From assembly GCF_000744185.1 (NCBI RefSeq), contig NZ_JQLL01000001.1:124001-188000 (forward strand): a DNA stretch of 64,000 nt, written 5' to 3'. The stretch's first letter is position 1. Each line of letters opens with the position of its first letter. This DNA comes from Carnobacterium funditum DSM 5970. GTDB taxonomy: Bacteria > Bacillota > Bacilli > Lactobacillales > Carnobacteriaceae. The position numbers and the translations under genes are program-made. Of the stretch, positions 8,976 through 18,442 are shown piece by piece. The notes under the pieces are model-generated. The model searched no databases. It saw nothing but the letters and a program-made list of their open reading frames with translations, and was not told the origin of the DNA.

Positions 8976-10196
8976 ATGATTAATGTAATAGGTTTAGGAT
9001 ATATAGGACTTCCTACTGCGCTAATGATGGCTTCTGTTGGAAATGAAGTAATAGGAACGGATTATAGTGAAGAAATTGTTAACCAGTTAAACATGGGTAG
9101 CGTTCCTTTTGAAGAAAACGGAATAGTAGAACTATACGCTGATGCAGTAGATAAAGGAATAAAATTTACAACTGAATATCAAAAAACGGATATGTATATA
9201 ATTACTGTTCCTACCCCATACATTAAATCAAGTAAAAAAATTGATCCCAAATATATTATTTCAGCAGTTACCTCAGTATTAAATGTTGCTGAAAAGGGAG
9301 CAGTTATTGCTATTGAATCAACGGTTTCTCCAGGAACGATGGATAAATTTGTAAAACCTTTAATTGAAGAGAAAGGCTTTAAATTAGGCGAGGATATTCA
9401 CTTAGTACACACTCCTGAGCGCATATTACCTGGTAATATGATTCATGAATTAAAACACAATTCGAGAACTATAGGAACAGATAATGTTGAAGTTGGCGAA
9501 CGAATTAAAAAAGTGTATCAAACTTTTTGCGAATCAGAGATAGCTATTACAGATATTCGTACTGCAGAAATGACAAAAGTTGTCGAGAATACATTTCGAG
9601 ATATTAATATCGCATTTGCGAATGAATTAGCTAAAATTTGCCGTTCCGATGACTTAGATGTTTATGAAATTATTAGAATTGCAAATAAACACCCTCGTGT
9701 TGATATTCTTAATCCAGGCCCAGGGGTTGGGGGACATTGTATTTCTGTAGACCCTTGGTTTTTAGTGGGAGATTATCCAGGGTTAACTAACTTAATTTTG
9801 ACAGCACGTCATACAAATGATTCGATGCCAGAATTTGTATTAAATCGTGCGTATACAATTATGAAAGAGAATGGATTAACAGATTTTTCTAGGATAGGAT
9901 TGTATGGCTTAACATATAAGGCAAATGTAGACGATGTTCGCGAAAGTCCAACTTTTCAATTACTTGAAAAAATGGAAGAACATTTATCAGCTGGCTTAAA
10001 GGTCTATGATCCATTAGTAAAAAAAAATATAGTTGAAAATCAATATGATAATTTTAATACATTTCTTAATGATGTAGACTTTATTATTGTTATGGTCGGA
10101 CATAATCATATCATAGAAAATGAAGCGGCTTTAACAGGGAAAATTGTACTAGATACCCAAAACATATTGACTATAGACAATCGTTACTTCTTATAA
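8976..10196 (+). CDS. wecC: UDP-N-acetyl-D-mannosamine dehydrogenase
   Basis: A 406-residue NAD-dependent enzyme of the UDP-glucose/GDP-mannose dehydrogenase family. It starts with the Rossmann motif VIGLGYIGLPTALM and has IITVPTPYIKS, ESTVSPGTMD and the catalytic-cysteine block GPGVGGHCISVDPWFL (Cys at about residue 255). The HCISVDPWF form and the FRDINIAFANELAKI helix are typical of WecC/CapO enzymes acting on UDP-ManNAc rather than of UDP-glucose enzymes such as those at 14565 and 34613. The four-electron oxidation gives UDP-ManNAcA. Its place straight after mnaA fits that two-step route. A T-tailed stem follows at 10202. Confidence 0.92.
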   Translation: MINVIGLGYIGLPTALMMASVGNEVIGTDYSEEIVNQLNMGSVPFEENGIVELYADAVDKGIKFTTEYQKTDMYIITVPTPYIKSSKKIDPKYIISAVTSVLNVAEKGAVIAIESTVSPGTMDKFVKPLIEEKGFKLGEDIHLVHTPERILPGNMIHELKHNSRTIGTDNVEVGERIKKVYQTFCESEIAITDIRTAEMTKVVENTFRDINIAFANELAKICRSDDLDVYEIIRIANKHPRVDILNPGPGVGGHCISVDPWFLVGDYPGLTNLILTARHTNDSMPEFVLNRAYTIMKENGLTDFSRIGLYGLTYKANVDDVRESPTFQLLEKMEEHLSAGLKVYDPLVKKNIVENQYDNFNTFLNDVDFIIVMVGHNHIIENEAALTGKIVLDTQNILTIDNRYFL

Positions 10197-10201
10197 TTAT
10201 T

Positions 10202-10237
10202 GAGGTACAAGAGTGTTAAAACTTTTGTACTTCTTTT
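10202..10237 (+). terminator. Probable intrinsic terminator
   Basis: GAGGTACAAGAG (10202-10213) pairs with CTTTTGTACTTC (10222-10233) through ten Watson-Crick pairs and two G-T wobbles, followed by TTTTAATT. It would end or attenuate transcripts after the wecC-like gene. Confidence 0.6.
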
Positions 10238-10274
10238 AATTAATCGCTAATTTAATGAAAGGTTGTTGAAAAGT

Positions 10275-11411
10275 ATGCGTATATGCATCATAAGGAACGC
10301 AGAAGGTAAAATGAATGCTCAATTAGAACGTGTAGGGAATTCTTTATCTGAAACAAAAAATGAATATTTCTTCGTTACACGAAATCGTGATGCAGTAAAA
10401 AAAGGCAATATTATTGAAAAAGAACTAACTATAAATGGTAAGAACATTAAAAATTATGAGATCCAGCTTCCTGCAATAATTGGTGGTGGATTTAAAAATA
10501 TTGTACCAATGTTAGAATACAAACGAATTCTTTCAAAGTGGCTTAAAGAAAATGTGAATAAATATGATGTCATTCATGCCATAGATTATGATGTTGGTTC
10601 GGTGGCTATCAACATATGTGAAAAATATAATAAAAAGCTAGTTTATCATATTGCAGATTTCTATGCGGATAGTCGTTTGAGTATTCCTATATTAGCTAAA
10701 AAAATTCTTCGGAAAAAAGAATATAACATTATTAACCGTGCTAGTGTTACTATTATTTGTTCTGAGGATAGATTAAAACAAATAGAAGGAAGCCAACCTA
10801 AAAAAATTATAGTTGTTCATAATACGCCGGCAAGAAAACAAACAGTTACAAAAAAAGATATTAAATTAAATGAAAAAGACAATCTATTGTTGACCTATGT
10901 TGGAGGGTTAGAGAAAAAAAGATTTATTGATAAAGTGATACCAGCTGTCAAAGAAGATACAAATTATAAGTTGTTTTTAGCTGGATCACTAGGAGATGCT
11001 CGAGAATCTTTCAACGATATTGATGAGATAGAAAATGTCACTTATTTAGGGAAGTTGCCCTATGAAAAAGCCTTAGAATTATATGAAAATACAGATATTA
11101 TGTTCGCCATATATGATCCGAATCATCCGAATCATCAATATTCAGCTGCAAATAAGGTGTATGAAGCTATGCTTATGGGAAAAGCAATTATTGTAGCTGC
11201 GAATACTGGAATGGATAAAATTGTTAAAGAAGAAAACATGGGATACATTATAGACTTCAATCAACAGAATTTCTCTGAATTATTGACACATATTTCAAAA
11301 AATCGCGAAGAACTTTATGAAAAAAGTTTAAATGCAGCACGTGCATACAAAAAATATTCATGGGAAGAAATGAAAAATCGATTGGTTTCATTATATGAAG
11401 AATTAAATTAA
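10275..11411 (+). CDS. Glycosyltransferase family 4
   Basis: A GT-B enzyme of about 378 residues. The N-terminal part MRICIIRNAEGKMNAQLERV looks like the acceptor domain, VIHAIDYDVGSVA is the usual linker block, and the donor domain contains LTYVGGLEKKRF and NKVYEAMLMGKAI. The second glutamate of the E-x7-E pair is recognisable, but the first position is weak. It probably adds a sugar to the lipid-linked unit. TTG 10263, TTG 10266 and ATG 10275 are in frame; GAAAGG at 10257 is too close to the TTG codons and 12 bases from ATG 10275, which I prefer. It is preceded by a terminator-like stem, so it may be partly uncoupled from the upstream genes. Confidence 0.78.
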   Translation: MRICIIRNAEGKMNAQLERVGNSLSETKNEYFFVTRNRDAVKKGNIIEKELTINGKNIKNYEIQLPAIIGGGFKNIVPMLEYKRILSKWLKENVNKYDVIHAIDYDVGSVAINICEKYNKKLVYHIADFYADSRLSIPILAKKILRKKEYNIINRASVTIICSEDRLKQIEGSQPKKIIVVHNTPARKQTVTKKDIKLNEKDNLLLTYVGGLEKKRFIDKVIPAVKEDTNYKLFLAGSLGDARESFNDIDEIENVTYLGKLPYEKALELYENTDIMFAIYDPNHPNHQYSAANKVYEAMLMGKAIIVAANTGMDKIVKEENMGYIIDFNQQNFSELLTHISKNREELYEKSLNAARAYKKYSWEEMKNRLVSLYEELN

Positions 11412-11515
11412 AAATACGGGTTAAGCTTACTGATATTTAGAAAAGATAATAAATGACAAATTCCTTTAAAATCGATTATCAAGGTTTTTAAATTTGTAGA
11501 GGGGAATATGAGCTT

Positions 11516-13075
11516 TTGAAAAAACTAAAGAATTTTGAACTAAATACTATGTTACCTTTTATCGCAATAGTGCTATTAACATTTATCACTTCGTTAGTTC
11601 TACATTCCAATCCATTTTCAGAAGCTTTAGCGAAACACGATTCAAGTATGTTTACATATTTTGGATATGCTATGGAAAATGGGAAAATAATGTATACAGA
11701 TATATTTGATCACAAAGGTCCAATTATATTTATATTTAATTATTTAGGCATATTAATGTCAACAGCAAATTTTGATGGAATCTATATAATTGAATTTATT
11801 AGTCTTTTCACTTTCTTTGTTTTCACCTTTAAAACTGGGAAGTTATGGAATACTAATTTAGTTTCTTTTATACCTTTAATAATTGAAGCTATTACATTAA
11901 CCTTTTTTTTAGAAGGTGGAAATTTAACAGAAGAGTACGCTCTGCCATTCATTGCTTATAGTCTATATAGTTTTGTGAAGTTTTTTAAGAATAATAAAAA
12001 AATAATTTCATATGAAATTATATTGATAGGAATTTCTTTTTCAATTGTTTTTTTATTAAGAGCAAATATGGTATCTTTATGGCTAATATTTTGTTTAGTC
12101 ATATTAATTGATTTTATACGAAACAAAGAGTACGTTAAATTACTAAAAGTTCTTGGCTTATTTTTATTTGGTGTAAGCATCATCCTTATACCAATCTGTT
12201 CATATTTGTATATGAACAATGCACTGAAAGACGGTATTTTTCAATCACTTATTTTTAATTTTATTTATTTAGATACTTCTGGTGAGAGAAATGATGCAGT
12301 CAGAGTACTTTACTCTATGTTATCTAACTATTATTTAGTCATGATTTTTTCGGCTTTTCTAGCACAAATAGCTTTTAAATGGGAAAAATTTGATAGTAGT
12401 GAAAAAAAAATCATTGTTGCTAGCATTTTATTTGCAATATTATCATATTATACAAGTGTAATGTCGGGAAGAACCTACAAACACTACTTGATGCCAATGA
12501 TTCCAACAGTTACATTGCCTTTAGCGATATTATTAAATGAAATTCCAAAAAAAATATCACAGATTAAACTTATTTGCGTAGTTAGTCTAGTTATCGGACT
12601 AACTTATAATATTCAGTTAATTGATATTTATGAAAAAATATATGTTACTAATATAGTAGAAGTCAACGAATCAGATGGTATAGATGTAAAAGAACAAATA
12701 ATATTAAATAACAAAAATAAAAAAGCCAATCTTTTAGAGGTCGCAGACGTTATTAAGAATAATACGGAAATAACAGATGAAATATATGTTCATAGAAAAT
12801 CTGGTTATTTATATCTATTAAGTGATAGATTATCATCTATTAAATACTTTAACTTACCGGCTATAGATTTAAATCAGGATCCTCTTATTGGAGATGATTT
12901 TATATATGACATCACTCATTCGAATACAGCTCTTATAGCAATAGATTCTAGTTTTAATAGCAAAAGAAAGGTAGGAATAGAACTGGAATTTTATAACTTT
13001 ATTTTAAAAAGTTATGATTTAATATATGATGATAATGGATATTCTATTTACTTAAATAAAAGTATTAACAAATAA
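11516..13075 (+). CDS. GT-C-like membrane glycosyltransferase (polyprenyl-P-sugar dependent)
   Basis: A 519-residue protein with roughly eleven to thirteen membrane helices and a soluble C-terminal domain of about 130 residues. The first outer loop carries AKHDSSMFTYFGYAMENGK and then TDIFDHKGPIIF. The acidic residue followed by DHKGP is the pattern of ArnT/PMT-like GT-C enzymes that use polyprenyl-phosphate sugars on the outside. It is the likely partner of the GtrB-like protein at 6783, decorating the wall polymer or a teichoic acid. The start is TTG, with GAGGGGA at 11499 as ribosome site. An ATG at 11508 only opens a three-codon peptide that overlaps the start region. Confidence 0.74.
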   Translation: MKKLKNFELNTMLPFIAIVLLTFITSLVLHSNPFSEALAKHDSSMFTYFGYAMENGKIMYTDIFDHKGPIIFIFNYLGILMSTANFDGIYIIEFISLFTFFVFTFKTGKLWNTNLVSFIPLIIEAITLTFFLEGGNLTEEYALPFIAYSLYSFVKFFKNNKKIISYEIILIGISFSIVFLLRANMVSLWLIFCLVILIDFIRNKEYVKLLKVLGLFLFGVSIILIPICSYLYMNNALKDGIFQSLIFNFIYLDTSGERNDAVRVLYSMLSNYYLVMIFSAFLAQIAFKWEKFDSSEKKIIVASILFAILSYYTSVMSGRTYKHYLMPMIPTVTLPLAILLNEIPKKISQIKLICVVSLVIGLTYNIQLIDIYEKIYVTNIVEVNESDGIDVKEQIILNNKNKKANLLEVADVIKNNTEITDEIYVHRKSGYLYLLSDRLSSIKYFNLPAIDLNQDPLIGDDFIYDITHSNTALIAIDSSFNSKRKVGIELEFYNFILKSYDLIYDDNGYSIYLNKSINK

Positions 13076-13445
13076 AGCATGTGTTTTAAAATTGATTAAG
13101 ACAGACACGAAACCTTTCGTAATAAACTTTATGCCTATTTAGAACTGAAGTGAAAATAGGAGTAATTACAAGTAAGTTTTGTCTATCTCACTTTGAAAAA
13201 AATTTAATAAGATAAGTTTTGATGAAACTATTTACAAAATTATTTCTTTCCTTCATTAAGAAGAAACAGCTCTTGATGGCTCTAAACGAGAAACTGATTA
13301 GTTTATTACGAAAAACAGACTACTAAATTATCATTTTAATATCGGTGTCTTTAAAGTTATTAGAGACGGAAAAAAATTAATGTAAAAAAATTCTCTATTA
13401 CAATAAATTTAGAGGATTAATATAAATTAAAAAATAGGTGGTTGA
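13076..13445 (+). other. Intergenic stretch with one possible 34-codon peptide
   Basis: A 370-bp AT-rich gap. It contains an ATG frame at 13222-13326 encoding a 34-residue basic, amphipathic peptide (MKLFTKLFLSFIKKKQLLMA then 14 more residues) without a convincing ribosome site, so it may be a chance frame or a gene remnant. A TACAAT -10-like element lies just before the gene at 13446. No terminator or RNA family is recognisable. Confidence 0.3.
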
Positions 13446-14183
13446 ATGAAAACAAAAAAAATAGAAATTTTAAACGTACCATTCGATAATTTAACACATA
13501 AAAATTTTGTGTCTCAGTTAATAAAAAAAGTTGAGAATGGAGAAAAAACATTTGTAATTACAGCTAACCCAGAAATAGTTATGTATGCAAATTGTAACGA
13601 TGATTATATGAAATTGTTAAAACGTGCTAATTTTATTACAGCTGATGGAATCGGTATAATAAAAGGTTCAAAAATATTAGGTAACCCTATTACTGAGAGA
13701 GTAACTGGATACGACTTAATGCTTGGTTTGTTCCACGAAGCACACACACTTAAAAAGAAAGTTTACTTATTGGGATCTAGGCAAGAAGTGATTGAACTAG
13801 CTGTAAAAAAAATAGAAAAAGAATTTCCTGATATTACTGTAGTAGGTTATCATAATGGTTACTTTAATTTATCAGACGACCAGATTATAAAAAATGTTTT
13901 AGATTCAAATGCAGATATGGTTTTTGTCGGTATAGGTTTTCCAAGACAAGAAAAATGGATTGAACAGTACCTTGAAAAAGCTGATAAAGGTTTGGTTATG
14001 GGTGTAGGGGGATCATTTGATGCCTTTACCGGCAAAGTAAAAAGAGCACCAGCTGTTTTTATTGAATTAAATTTAGAATGGTTTTATCGCTTAATAAGAC
14101 AACCTTTTAGATTTAAACGTATGCTAGTTTTACCAAAATTTTTAATAGCGGTCAGGAAAGAAAAAAAACTAGCAAAAAAATGA
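13446..14183 (+). CDS. tagA: TagA/WecG-family N-acetylmannosaminyltransferase
   Basis: A 245-residue GT26 enzyme. The signature blocks are TANPEIVMYAN, FITADGIGIIKGSKILG (the aspartate of TADG is the expected catalytic residue), ERVTGYDLM, YLLGSRQEVIE and MVFVGIGFPRQEKWIE, with GVGGSFDAFTGKVKRAP near the end. The C-terminal basic segment (RLIRQPFRFKRML) is the membrane-docking tail known in TagA. The family transfers ManNAc or a related sugar from its UDP form to undecaprenyl-PP-GlcNAc, making the linkage disaccharide of wall polymers. Two mnaA genes in the window can feed it. The ATG follows AGGTGG. A related-acceptor specificity such as ManNAcA cannot be excluded. Confidence 0.88.
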   Translation: MKTKKIEILNVPFDNLTHKNFVSQLIKKVENGEKTFVITANPEIVMYANCNDDYMKLLKRANFITADGIGIIKGSKILGNPITERVTGYDLMLGLFHEAHTLKKKVYLLGSRQEVIELAVKKIEKEFPDITVVGYHNGYFNLSDDQIIKNVLDSNADMVFVGIGFPRQEKWIEQYLEKADKGLVMGVGGSFDAFTGKVKRAPAVFIELNLEWFYRLIRQPFRFKRMLVLPKFLIAVRKEKKLAKK

Positions 14184-14564
14184 AGTTAAATGTATAGAAT
14201 TTTAAAATTGATGTGTGTGGATTTCCTTATGATTTTTTGTGAGGGTTATTCTTTTAACTAGACTTAGAAATTATATCTATTTAATGAATCCATGTAATAT
14301 GTATTAGTAAGAGTTACTTTACGCAGACTTCTATGAAATATTAAAGAGTGCTTAATAAATAATTATTAAAAGAAAAGTCGATAATATTTTTTAATAGTAC
14401 TTTTAGTAGTGGAATTATGTATGTTAAAATAATATACAAGATAAAAATGGCGGAAAATAAGTAAATGTACTTTTTTTAACAATGGACTTTAAAGTTTTTA
14501 GAAATAATGTTCTGATAAATAAACTTATTTTTGAAAAATTTAACAGTTATAAAGGAGCATATGT
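14184..14564 (+). other. 380-bp intergenic region before ugd
   Basis: AT-rich DNA with no coding frame of note. A TAAAAT -10-like element around 14426 lacks a good -35. No hairpin with a T-tract, no repeat and no RNA family was recognised. It probably carries the promoter for the ugd-rmlB pair. Confidence 0.35.
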
Positions 14565-15731
14565 ATGAAAATAACAGTAGTAGGTACGGGTTATGTAGGT
14601 TTATCTAATGCAGTATTATTGGCTCAACACAATGATGTGACTGCACTAGAGATTATTGAAGAGAAAGTAGAATTAATTAATCAAAAAAGATCTCCAATTG
14701 CTGATAAAGAAATTGAAGAATATCTAAAAACAAAAGAATTAAATTTAATTGCAACAACAGATAAAGTAACCGCCTATAAACAAGCTGACTTTGTCATTAT
14801 ATCCACTCCAACGAATTATGATGATAAAAAAAATTACTTTGATACTTCTACAGTAGAAAGTGTTATTGAAGATGTTTTAATATATAATCCCTCTGCAATG
14901 ATGATTATAAAGTCTACTGTACCTGTAGGATATACAGAAGAAACAAAAGAAAAGTATGGAACAGAAAACATTATATTTGCTCCAGAATTCTTAAGAGAAG
15001 GTAAAGCATTGTACGATAATCTGTATCCTTCAAGAATTATTGTAGGTTCAGAATCAGCAAAAGCAAGAGTTTTTGCTGAATTACTGGTTGAAGGAGCTAT
15101 CAAAAAAGATATCTCTGTTCTCTTTATGGCCTCAACTGAAGCTGAAGCAGTAAAATTGTTTTCAAATACTTATTTAGCATTGCGAGTAGCTTATTTTAAT
15201 GAACTCGATACTTATGCAGAAGTAAGAGGTTTAAATACTAAATCAATTATTGAAGGTGTTAGCTTAGATCCCAGAATAGGCTCTCACTACAATAATCCTT
15301 CGTTTGGTTATGGGGGGTACTGTTTACCAAAAGATACAAAACAGCTATTGGCAAATTATGAAGATGTACCTAACAATATTATTGGGGCTATTGTAGATGC
15401 TAATAGCACGCGCAAGGATTTTGTTGCGAAACAAATAGTTGAAATGAATCCTAATATTGTAGGAATATATCGTTTAACAATGAAAAAAGATTCAGACAAC
15501 TTTAGAGCTTCCTCTATTCAGGGAATCATGAAACGGATTAAGTCAAAAGGAATTGAAGTTGTCGTTTATGAACCTGTCTTAAAAGAAAAAACTTTTTATA
15601 ATTCAAAAGTTATTCAAGACTTAGAAGAGTTTAAACAACTATCAGATGTTATTGTATCCAATCGTTTAGAAGAAGAATTATATGATGTGAAAAAGAAAGT
15701 TTATACTAGAGACTTGTTTAATAAAGACTAA
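14565..15731 (+). CDS. ugd: UDP-glucose 6-dehydrogenase (first copy)
   Basis: A 388-residue NAD-dependent enzyme converting UDP-glucose (or UDP-galactose) to the uronic acid. It has the Rossmann start [17 protein letters not shown], then [37 protein letters not shown] and the catalytic-cysteine block [14 protein letters not shown] (Cys at about residue 253). This is the short bacterial Ugd type with a [14 protein letters not shown]-terminal region. The paralogue at 34613 is the same length and near-identical in these blocks, but the two differ at many other positions, so they are old duplicates or independent imports. AAAGGAG upstream supports the start. UDP-GlcA would be available to the polysaccharide of region 1. 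Confidence 0.94.
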   Translation: MKITVVGTGYVGLSNAVLLAQHNDVTALEIIEEKVELINQKRSPIADKEIEEYLKTKELNLIATTDKVTAYKQADFVIISTPTNYDDKKNYFDTSTVESVIEDVLIYNPSAMMIIKSTVPVGYTEETKEKYGTENIIFAPEFLREGKALYDNLYPSRIIVGSESAKARVFAELLVEGAIKKDISVLFMASTEAEAVKLFSNTYLALRVAYFNELDTYAEVRGLNTKSIIEGVSLDPRIGSHYNNPSFGYGGYCLPKDTKQLLANYEDVPNNIIGAIVDANSTRKDFVAKQIVEMNPNIVGIYRLTMKKDSDNFRASSIQGIMKRIKSKGIEVVVYEPVLKEKTFYNSKVIQDLEEFKQLSDVIVSNRLEEELYDVKKKVYTRDLFNKD

Positions 15732-15802
15732 ATAAATAGCAGTACATTATTTATAAAAAAGTTTAACTGATAGTTATATTTCTATTTTAGGTGGGAAAAA
15801 TA

Positions 15803-16786
15803 ATGAATATTTTAGTAACTGGTGGAGCAGGTTTTATTGGCAGTAATTTTGTTCATTACATGTTAGAAAACTATCCTAAATATAAAATTATTAATTTAGA
15901 TCTATTAACCTATGCTGGAAATATCCACAATTTAGATGATATAAAGGATAATCCAAAACATTTTTTTGTACAAGGAAATATTATAAATAAAGAATTAGTG
16001 CGTCATTTAGTAAATTCACATAATATTACACATTTTGTGAATTTTGCAGCTGAATCGAATGTTGATCGTAGTATTATAAATCCTGAAATATTTGTGGGAA
16101 CGAATATTCAAAAAACTTTAGTCTTGTTAACAGTGGCCAAAGAAATGGGAATTAAAAAATACGTGCAAGTTTCAACTGATGAAGTATACGGAGAACTAGG
16201 ATCAAAAGGTTGCTTTACTGAAAAAACTCCTTTAGCTCCAAATAATCCTTATTCTGCCAGTAAAACAGGGGCAGATTTATTAGTGCGCTCGTATTATAAA
16301 ACATATGGTATGAATGTTAATATTACTCGGTGTTCGAATAATTATGGTCCAAATCATTTTCCAGAAAAATTAATTCCTTTAATGATTACAAATGGGATAG
16401 ATGGTAAACCCTTACCAATTTACGGTGATGGTTTTAATGTGCGTGACTGGTTACATGTACAAGACCATTGTCAAGCAATCGACTTAGTATTACATAAGGG
16501 ACTTAAAGGAGAGGTGTACAATATTGGTGGTCATAACGAACATACCAATAATGAAATTGTTGACTTGATTGTTGACAAACTAGGGTTGTCTCGTGAGTTG
16601 ATTGTATATGTTGCGGACCGCTTGGGTCATGATAAAAGGTATGCTATTGATCCAACTAAGCTGGAAAAGGAATTAGGATGGAAACCAAAATATACTTTTG
16701 ATAGTGGCATCCGAGAAACAATTGAATGGTATCAACAAAATGAAGATTGGTGGCGTCCTTTAAAGGAATCTACTAGACTCAATTAA
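15803..16786 (+). CDS. rmlB: dTDP-glucose 4,6-dehydratase
   Basis: A 327-residue extended SDR enzyme. It has the NAD motif TGGAGFIGSNF, the active-site block STDEVYGEL (Asp-Glu pair), the YSASK Tyr-x3-Lys motif, TRCSNNYGPNHFPEKLIPLM and the substrate block RDWLHVQDHC, all diagnostic of RmlB. It makes dTDP-4-keto-6-deoxyglucose. I choose ATG 15803, because AGGTGGG at 15789-15795 is then correctly spaced; the upstream GTG at 15791 is inside that site. Unusually, rmlA, rmlC and rmlD are not nearby, so the precursor and the later steps must be encoded elsewhere, or the product goes to another 6-deoxy sugar. Confidence 0.93.
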   Translation: MNILVTGGAGFIGSNFVHYMLENYPKYKIINLDLLTYAGNIHNLDDIKDNPKHFFVQGNIINKELVRHLVNSHNITHFVNFAAESNVDRSIINPEIFVGTNIQKTLVLLTVAKEMGIKKYVQVSTDEVYGELGSKGCFTEKTPLAPNNPYSASKTGADLLVRSYYKTYGMNVNITRCSNNYGPNHFPEKLIPLMITNGIDGKPLPIYGDGFNVRDWLHVQDHCQAIDLVLHKGLKGEVYNIGGHNEHTNNEIVDLIVDKLGLSRELIVYVADRLGHDKRYAIDPTKLEKELGWKPKYTFDSGIRETIEWYQQNEDWWRPLKESTRLN

Positions 16787-16806
16787 AATGAGTTCGTTTC
16801 ATAATG

Positions 16807-16872
16807 TAAACTGCTTTCTAAATGTTAGATTTGAGGCTAATATTTTAGATAGTAGTTTATTTATATTTTTTT
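16807..16872 (+). terminator. Long imperfect-stem terminator after rmlB
   Basis: TAAACTGCTTTCTAAA near 16807 pairs with TTTTAGATAGTAGTTTA near 16844-16859 with a few mismatches, followed by TTATATTTTTTTAA. This is a plausible end to the ugd-rmlB transcript. Confidence 0.55.
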
Positions 16873-16922
16873 AATAGCTATTGAAACTAAAAAAAATAAC
16901 AATAAAAAAGAGGGAAACAACA

Positions 16923-17999
16923 GTGAAAATATTACATATTAATGCCGGACTAGAAGAAGGTGGGGCAAAGACTCACATTTTATCCTTATTGAGTCAATTT
17001 CCTTCTGGAATGGCTGAATTACTATTATTAGAAGAAGGTTCTATTTCTCAAGAAGCTCGTTTATTAGGGATTAAAGTTCATGTTATAAAACAACGCTCTC
17101 GTTATGATTTGACTATACTAAAGAGATTAATAGATTTTATTAAAGTGAATCATTATGATGTAGTCCATACACACGGTGCTAGATCTAATCTTTTGCTAGC
17201 ATTAATCAGAAAGCGATTAAATTTGACTTGGGTAGCGACGGTACATAGCGATCCGGTCTTAGACTTTATGGGTAATGGATTAAAAGGAAAGATATTCTCT
17301 TATTTAAATTTGAAAAGTTTGAAGAAGGTTGATAAATTGATTGCAGTTACGGAAAGACTAAAATCTGATTTAATTAAAAAAGATGTTTCAAAAGAAAAAA
17401 TTTTTGTGGTATATAATGGAATCATTTTTGGTGAAAATCCAGTTGTGAAGAAAACTCATACAATATTCACATTAACGTGTGTTGCCAGACTACATCCAGT
17501 TAAAGCACATGATTTTCTATTTGAAGTCTTAAAGTCTAGTGGGTTAACGAACTTTCATTTAAATGTTGTTGGAGATGGTGAATTGCGCCATAAATTAGAA
17601 CTAAAAGTCTCAGAATTGAAACTAGAAAAGCAAATACAATTTCACGGCTCTTTAGATAAATTAGAAATAGAAAAAATCTTACAACAAACGGATGTAACTG
17701 TTCTAACTTCATTAAGTGAAGGATTTCCTTTGGTATTATTAGAATCTGCAGAACAAAAGATACCTTTTATTAGTACAAATGTTGGAGACATCGCAAAATT
17801 AGTACCAGATTCATCATACGGTTGGCTAATCCCTTCTCTAAACCCTAATGCACTTTCTGCTGCATTAAAAGAAGCATATGTGTTTTGGCAAACAGGCACA
17901 TTATCAGCAAAAGGGGAGAAATTATTTGAATTAGCTTCAAAGAAATTTTCATTAAAGTCTGCTTATTTAGAAACTATTAGAGTTTATGAAGCTAGATAA
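16923..17999 (+). CDS. Glycosyltransferase family 4
   Basis: A 358-residue GT4 enzyme. It begins MKILHINAGLEEGGAKTHI, has VVHTHGARSNLLLAL in the acceptor half and, in the donor half, VARLHPVKAHDF, VVGDGELRHKLE and the E-x7-E block LSEGFPLVLLESAEQ. GTG at 16923 is preferred because AGAGGGA at 16909-16916 gives good spacing; an in-frame TTG at 16881 has no ribosome site. It is separated from rmlB by a terminator, and it is the last gene of the first polysaccharide region before the wall hydrolases. GT4 enzymes of this glycine-rich start type are common in capsule and teichuronic-acid loci. Confidence 0.86.
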   Translation: MKILHINAGLEEGGAKTHILSLLSQFPSGMAELLLLEEGSISQEARLLGIKVHVIKQRSRYDLTILKRLIDFIKVNHYDVVHTHGARSNLLLALIRKRLNLTWVATVHSDPVLDFMGNGLKGKIFSYLNLKSLKKVDKLIAVTERLKSDLIKKDVSKEKIFVVYNGIIFGENPVVKKTHTIFTLTCVARLHPVKAHDFLFEVLKSSGLTNFHLNVVGDGELRHKLELKVSELKLEKQIQFHGSLDKLEIEKILQQTDVTVLTSLSEGFPLVLLESAEQKIPFISTNVGDIAKLVPDSSYGWLIPSLNPNALSAALKEAYVFWQTGTLSAKGEKLFELASKKFSLKSAYLETIRVYEAR

Positions 18000-18139
18000 C
18001 TTATTAGAATACGTAACATGAATGAATAATTCTGGATCAATCACAGCGCTTTATAAAGAGCGATACTTATAACTAGTGAAGAGATTTTGTTTTAGACTGT
18101 AAACTCCTTTAATGTATGTTTAGTGTTTCTTTTCATCTT

Positions 18140-18148
18140 TGCTATAAT
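18140..18148 (+). promoter_or_regulatory. Extended -10 promoter upstream of the autolysin gene
   Basis: TGC followed by TATAAT (18143-18148) is a perfect extended -10 element, with no good -35. It lies about 295 bp before the autolysin TTG, leaving a long 5' leader. A second TATAAT at 18398-18403 is closer to the gene, also without a clear -35. The 440-bp gap 18000-18442 otherwise shows no coding frame and no riboswitch I can recognise. Confidence 0.5.
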
Positions 18149-18442
18149 ACTGATGTGATAGTATCGGTTAGCTTATCACTTTTCATTCGGTTTCAAGGCT
18201 CTCATTTGAGAAAAAACTAAGGAGTTCAAAATAACGAATAAGATATAGAATCATAATAGAAAGCAAACAAGTTTCAAGAAAATCTGTGAATTATCCAAGG
18301 AAATATATAATATTTAAATATGTGACAAATGTTTGAATCGTTTAAATAAATTAAAATTGTGTGATGGAAAACGATGGTAATTTTTATTAAACAAAGATAT
18401 AATAAAGTTATGTGAAAATTAATAAATACAAGGAGGATTTTT

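Noticed and set aside
13222-13326. Small toxin-like basic peptide gene
   Set aside because: The 34-residue frame is amphipathic but lacks a ribosome site, promoter or antisense RNA partner, so it is noted only within the intergenic entry.
15791-15802. GTG start of rmlB at 15791
   Set aside because: It lies within the AGGTGGG ribosome site that serves the ATG at 15803, which also gives the normal RmlB N-terminus.
18000-18442. c-di-AMP (ydaO-type) riboswitch before the autolysin gene
   Set aside because: Such switches often precede wall hydrolases, but the conserved GC-rich core motifs are not present in this AT-rich leader.
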